A DNA stretch of 7,142 nt, taken from NCBI GenBank assembly GCA_002413075.1, contig DHWG01000041.1, positions 1,705-8,846 on the forward strand, read 5' to 3'. Position 1 is the stretch's first letter. The number at the start of each line of letters is the position of its first letter. The position numbers and the translations under genes were made by a program. Of this stretch, positions 5,698-7,142 are shown piece by piece. The notes under the pieces were generated by a model that was not told the origin of the DNA, made no database searches, and saw nothing but the letters and a program-made list of their open reading frames with translations. This DNA is from Desulfosporosinus sp. UBA5188. Its GTDB lineage: Bacteria > Bacillota > Desulfitobacteriia > Desulfitobacteriales > Desulfitobacteriaceae.

Positions 5698-6639
5698 ATG
5701 GATTGGCGAGAAGTAGCGGTAACAGTTTCATCTGAAGGAGAAGAAGCTGTTGCCGATCTTTTTTATCAGTTAGGGTGTCCTGGTGTGAGTGTGGAGAACC
5801 CGGAACTTATACGCAGTTATATAGAATCCGGAAACTGGGATTACCATGACTTTGGAGACGTGGAATTTACAGGAACTTCTGTGGTGAAAGGGTATTTTTC
5901 TGAGGATGACGCGCTGAAAGGCCAGCTTCAAAGGTTGGATCTAGGACTTCGCGAACTGTTAGAACGCTCACCAAATTGGGTGATACAGGTCAAAGGGCTC
6001 TCCTTAAAGGATGAGGATTGGGAAACCTCATGGAAGGCTTATTTTAAGCCGACACGTGTTGGCGAACATTTCCTCATTAAACCGACCTGGGAGTCTGTTG
6101 ATCTCCTCGAGGGCGACATTATCTTGGAGCTTGATCCAGGTATGGCCTTCGGTACGGGGACGCATGCGACAACGACCTTGTGTTTAAGGACCTTGGAGCA
6201 TCTTGTTAAACCTGGACAGAGAGTGTTTGATTTAGGGACAGGCTCTGGAATTTTAGCGATTGCCGCGGCGAAGCTCGGAGCGACTGTAGAGGCGGTGGAT
6301 CTCGATGCCATGGCGATCAGGGTGGCCCAGGAAAATGTTGCTTTAAATCAAGTGAATGACCGCGTCCGAGTCTTACACGGAGATCTAGGGACCGTGCTCA
6401 CGGGGCAGGCAGATGTCGTGATTGCCAATATTGTTGCGGATGTTATCTTAATGCTCCTTCCAGATTTAAAACGTCTATTGCTGCCCGACGGTGAATTCTT
6501 AGCGTCGGGTATTATTGAAAAACGGTCTGATGAAGTGGAAATAGGGTTGAAGGAAGCCGGATTTGAGATTGTGGAACGTGTTGAAGATTCCGGCTGGATT
6601 TTATTTCGAGCGAGGTGGGCAAAACGTGAATCGGTTTAA
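5698..6639 (+). CDS. prmA: Ribosomal protein L11 methyltransferase PrmA
   Basis: PrmA uses S-adenosylmethionine to methylate amino groups of ribosomal protein L11. The 313 residues fit the family length for Firmicutes. An N-terminal substrate-recognition domain is followed by a Rossmann-type methyltransferase domain: [11 protein letters not shown] at 146-156, the cofactor-binding D-L-G-T-G-S-G at 178-184, and I-A-N-I-V-A-D at 242-248. AAAAAGGAG directly after the dnaJ stop is an ideal ribosome binding site, and the 15-base gap indicates co-transcription with dnaJ. The same order (dnaJ, prmA, rsmE) is known in Bacillus subtilis, where the genes are called yqeT and yqeU. The 3' end overlaps the start of rsmE by 14 bases. 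Confidence 0.96.
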   Translation: MDWREVAVTVSSEGEEAVADLFYQLGCPGVSVENPELIRSYIESGNWDYHDFGDVEFTGTSVVKGYFSEDDALKGQLQRLDLGLRELLERSPNWVIQVKGLSLKDEDWETSWKAYFKPTRVGEHFLIKPTWESVDLLEGDIILELDPGMAFGTGTHATTTLCLRTLEHLVKPGQRVFDLGTGSGILAIAAAKLGATVEAVDLDAMAIRVAQENVALNQVNDRVRVLHGDLGTVLTGQADVVIANIVADVILMLLPDLKRLLLPDGEFLASGIIEKRSDEVEIGLKEAGFEIVERVEDSGWILFRARWAKRESV

Positions 6640-7142
6640 AATTTCGGAACTTGGAAACGAGGTCTTTTGGTTGCGTGGTTCGGAACGCGATCACCTCGCT
6701 AAAGTGCTTAGGCTAAAAGCCGGAGATTTGGTGATCGGTTTTGATAATACTGGGCTGGAGTATACCAGTGTCATCGTTAAAATTGAGGACAATAGCGTTA
6801 CCTGTCGGATTCTCAGTACGGATCATCCCGATGTGGAAGCTCATACCTCTATTTACCTTGTCGCAGGACTCTCCAAAGGGGAAAAAATGGAGTGGGTGAT
6901 TCAGAAGGGGACTGAACTAGGTATGCAAGGGCTCGTTCCCCTGCGAACGAAACGATCGATTATGCATCTTGAGGGTAGTAAAGCACAGGATAGGGTGGCT
7001 CGGTGGCAAAAAATCGCCTCAGAAGCCGCAAAACAATCCCATAGGGTGCAGGAACCTAAAATATTCGAAGTCTGCGACTGGCGGGACTTGGCGGAGCAAT
7101 TGCCCGCTGAGACTCAGTGGCTTATTCCGTATGAAGAAGAAA
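6626..7142 (+). CDS. rsmE: 16S rRNA m3U1498 methyltransferase RsmE, 5' part
   Basis: RsmE is a SPOUT-class methyltransferase that methylates N3 of U1498 in 16S rRNA, near the ribosomal decoding centre. The frame is open from a GTG at 6626 through the window end, giving 172 complete codons of a protein usually near 245 residues; the C-terminal knot with the cofactor site is mostly missing because the window ends, not because the gene is broken. Family motifs are clear: an N-terminal PUA-like part with H-L-A-K-V-L-R at 23-29, [17 protein letters not shown] at 83-99, and [13 protein letters not shown] at 126-138. GAGGTGG at 6612-6618, inside prmA, is well placed for the GTG, so translation is probably coupled to prmA. 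Confidence 0.95.
   Translation, partial: MNRFKISELGNEVFWLRGSERDHLAKVLRLKAGDLVIGFDNTGLEYTSVIVKIEDNSVTCRILSTDHPDVEAHTSIYLVAGLSKGEKMEWVIQKGTELGMQGLVPLRTKRSIMHLEGSKAQDRVARWQKIASEAAKQSHRVQEPKIFEVCDWRDLAEQLPAETQWLIPYEEE

Overview
The window carries a Gram-positive type heat-shock chaperone operon, all on the + strand, in the order hrcA, grpE, dnaK, dnaJ, prmA, rsmE (the last cut by the window end). This order, a CIRCE operator at the head, and a DnaK lacking the extra N-terminal nucleotide-binding-domain segment of Gram-negative DnaK all point to a Firmicute. The moderate base composition and the protein style suggest a clostridial lineage such as the Desulfitobacterium/Desulfosporosinus group (Peptococcaceae in the wide sense); that placement is inference from memory, not a database match.

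Layout. Positions 1 to about 540 hold no convincing gene. This stretch instead carries diverged repeats (a 32-base core at 79-110 and 327-358, and a second shared block at 230-254 and 404-429), perfect hairpins (10-41, 50-73, 253-270), a possible three-way junction (140-202), a tandem 9-mer (270-287) and copies of GTGTCAC/GTGACAC. It looks like degenerate, non-autonomous repeat material, and it is the least explained part of the window. Positions 541-725 are the control region: an AT-rich Fur/PerR-like palindrome, a sigma-A type promoter with a perfect -35 and an extended -10, a perfect CIRCE, and a leader of about 120 bases.

The genes follow: hrcA (726-1757), a 125-base gap, grpE (1883-2485), dnaK (2508-4355), a 205-base gap with a strong stem-loop terminator or attenuator and a separate promoter, dnaJ (4561-5682), prmA (5698-6639), and the 5' part of rsmE (6626 to the window end), which overlaps prmA by 14 bases.

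How they work together. HrcA binds CIRCE and represses the operon; heat or misfolded protein lifts repression. DnaK is the ATP-driven Hsp70, DnaJ delivers clients and stimulates ATP hydrolysis, and GrpE exchanges nucleotide. PrmA and RsmE are translation-related methyltransferases (ribosomal protein L11 and 16S rRNA U1498) that ride at the end of this operon in many Firmicutes. The terminator and promoter before dnaJ suggest that dnaJ-prmA-rsmE can be expressed partly apart from the HrcA-controlled hrcA-grpE-dnaK unit.

The coding part is ordinary and well understood. I found no new gene system; the novelty, if any, lies in the repeat-rich leader region and in the control architecture.
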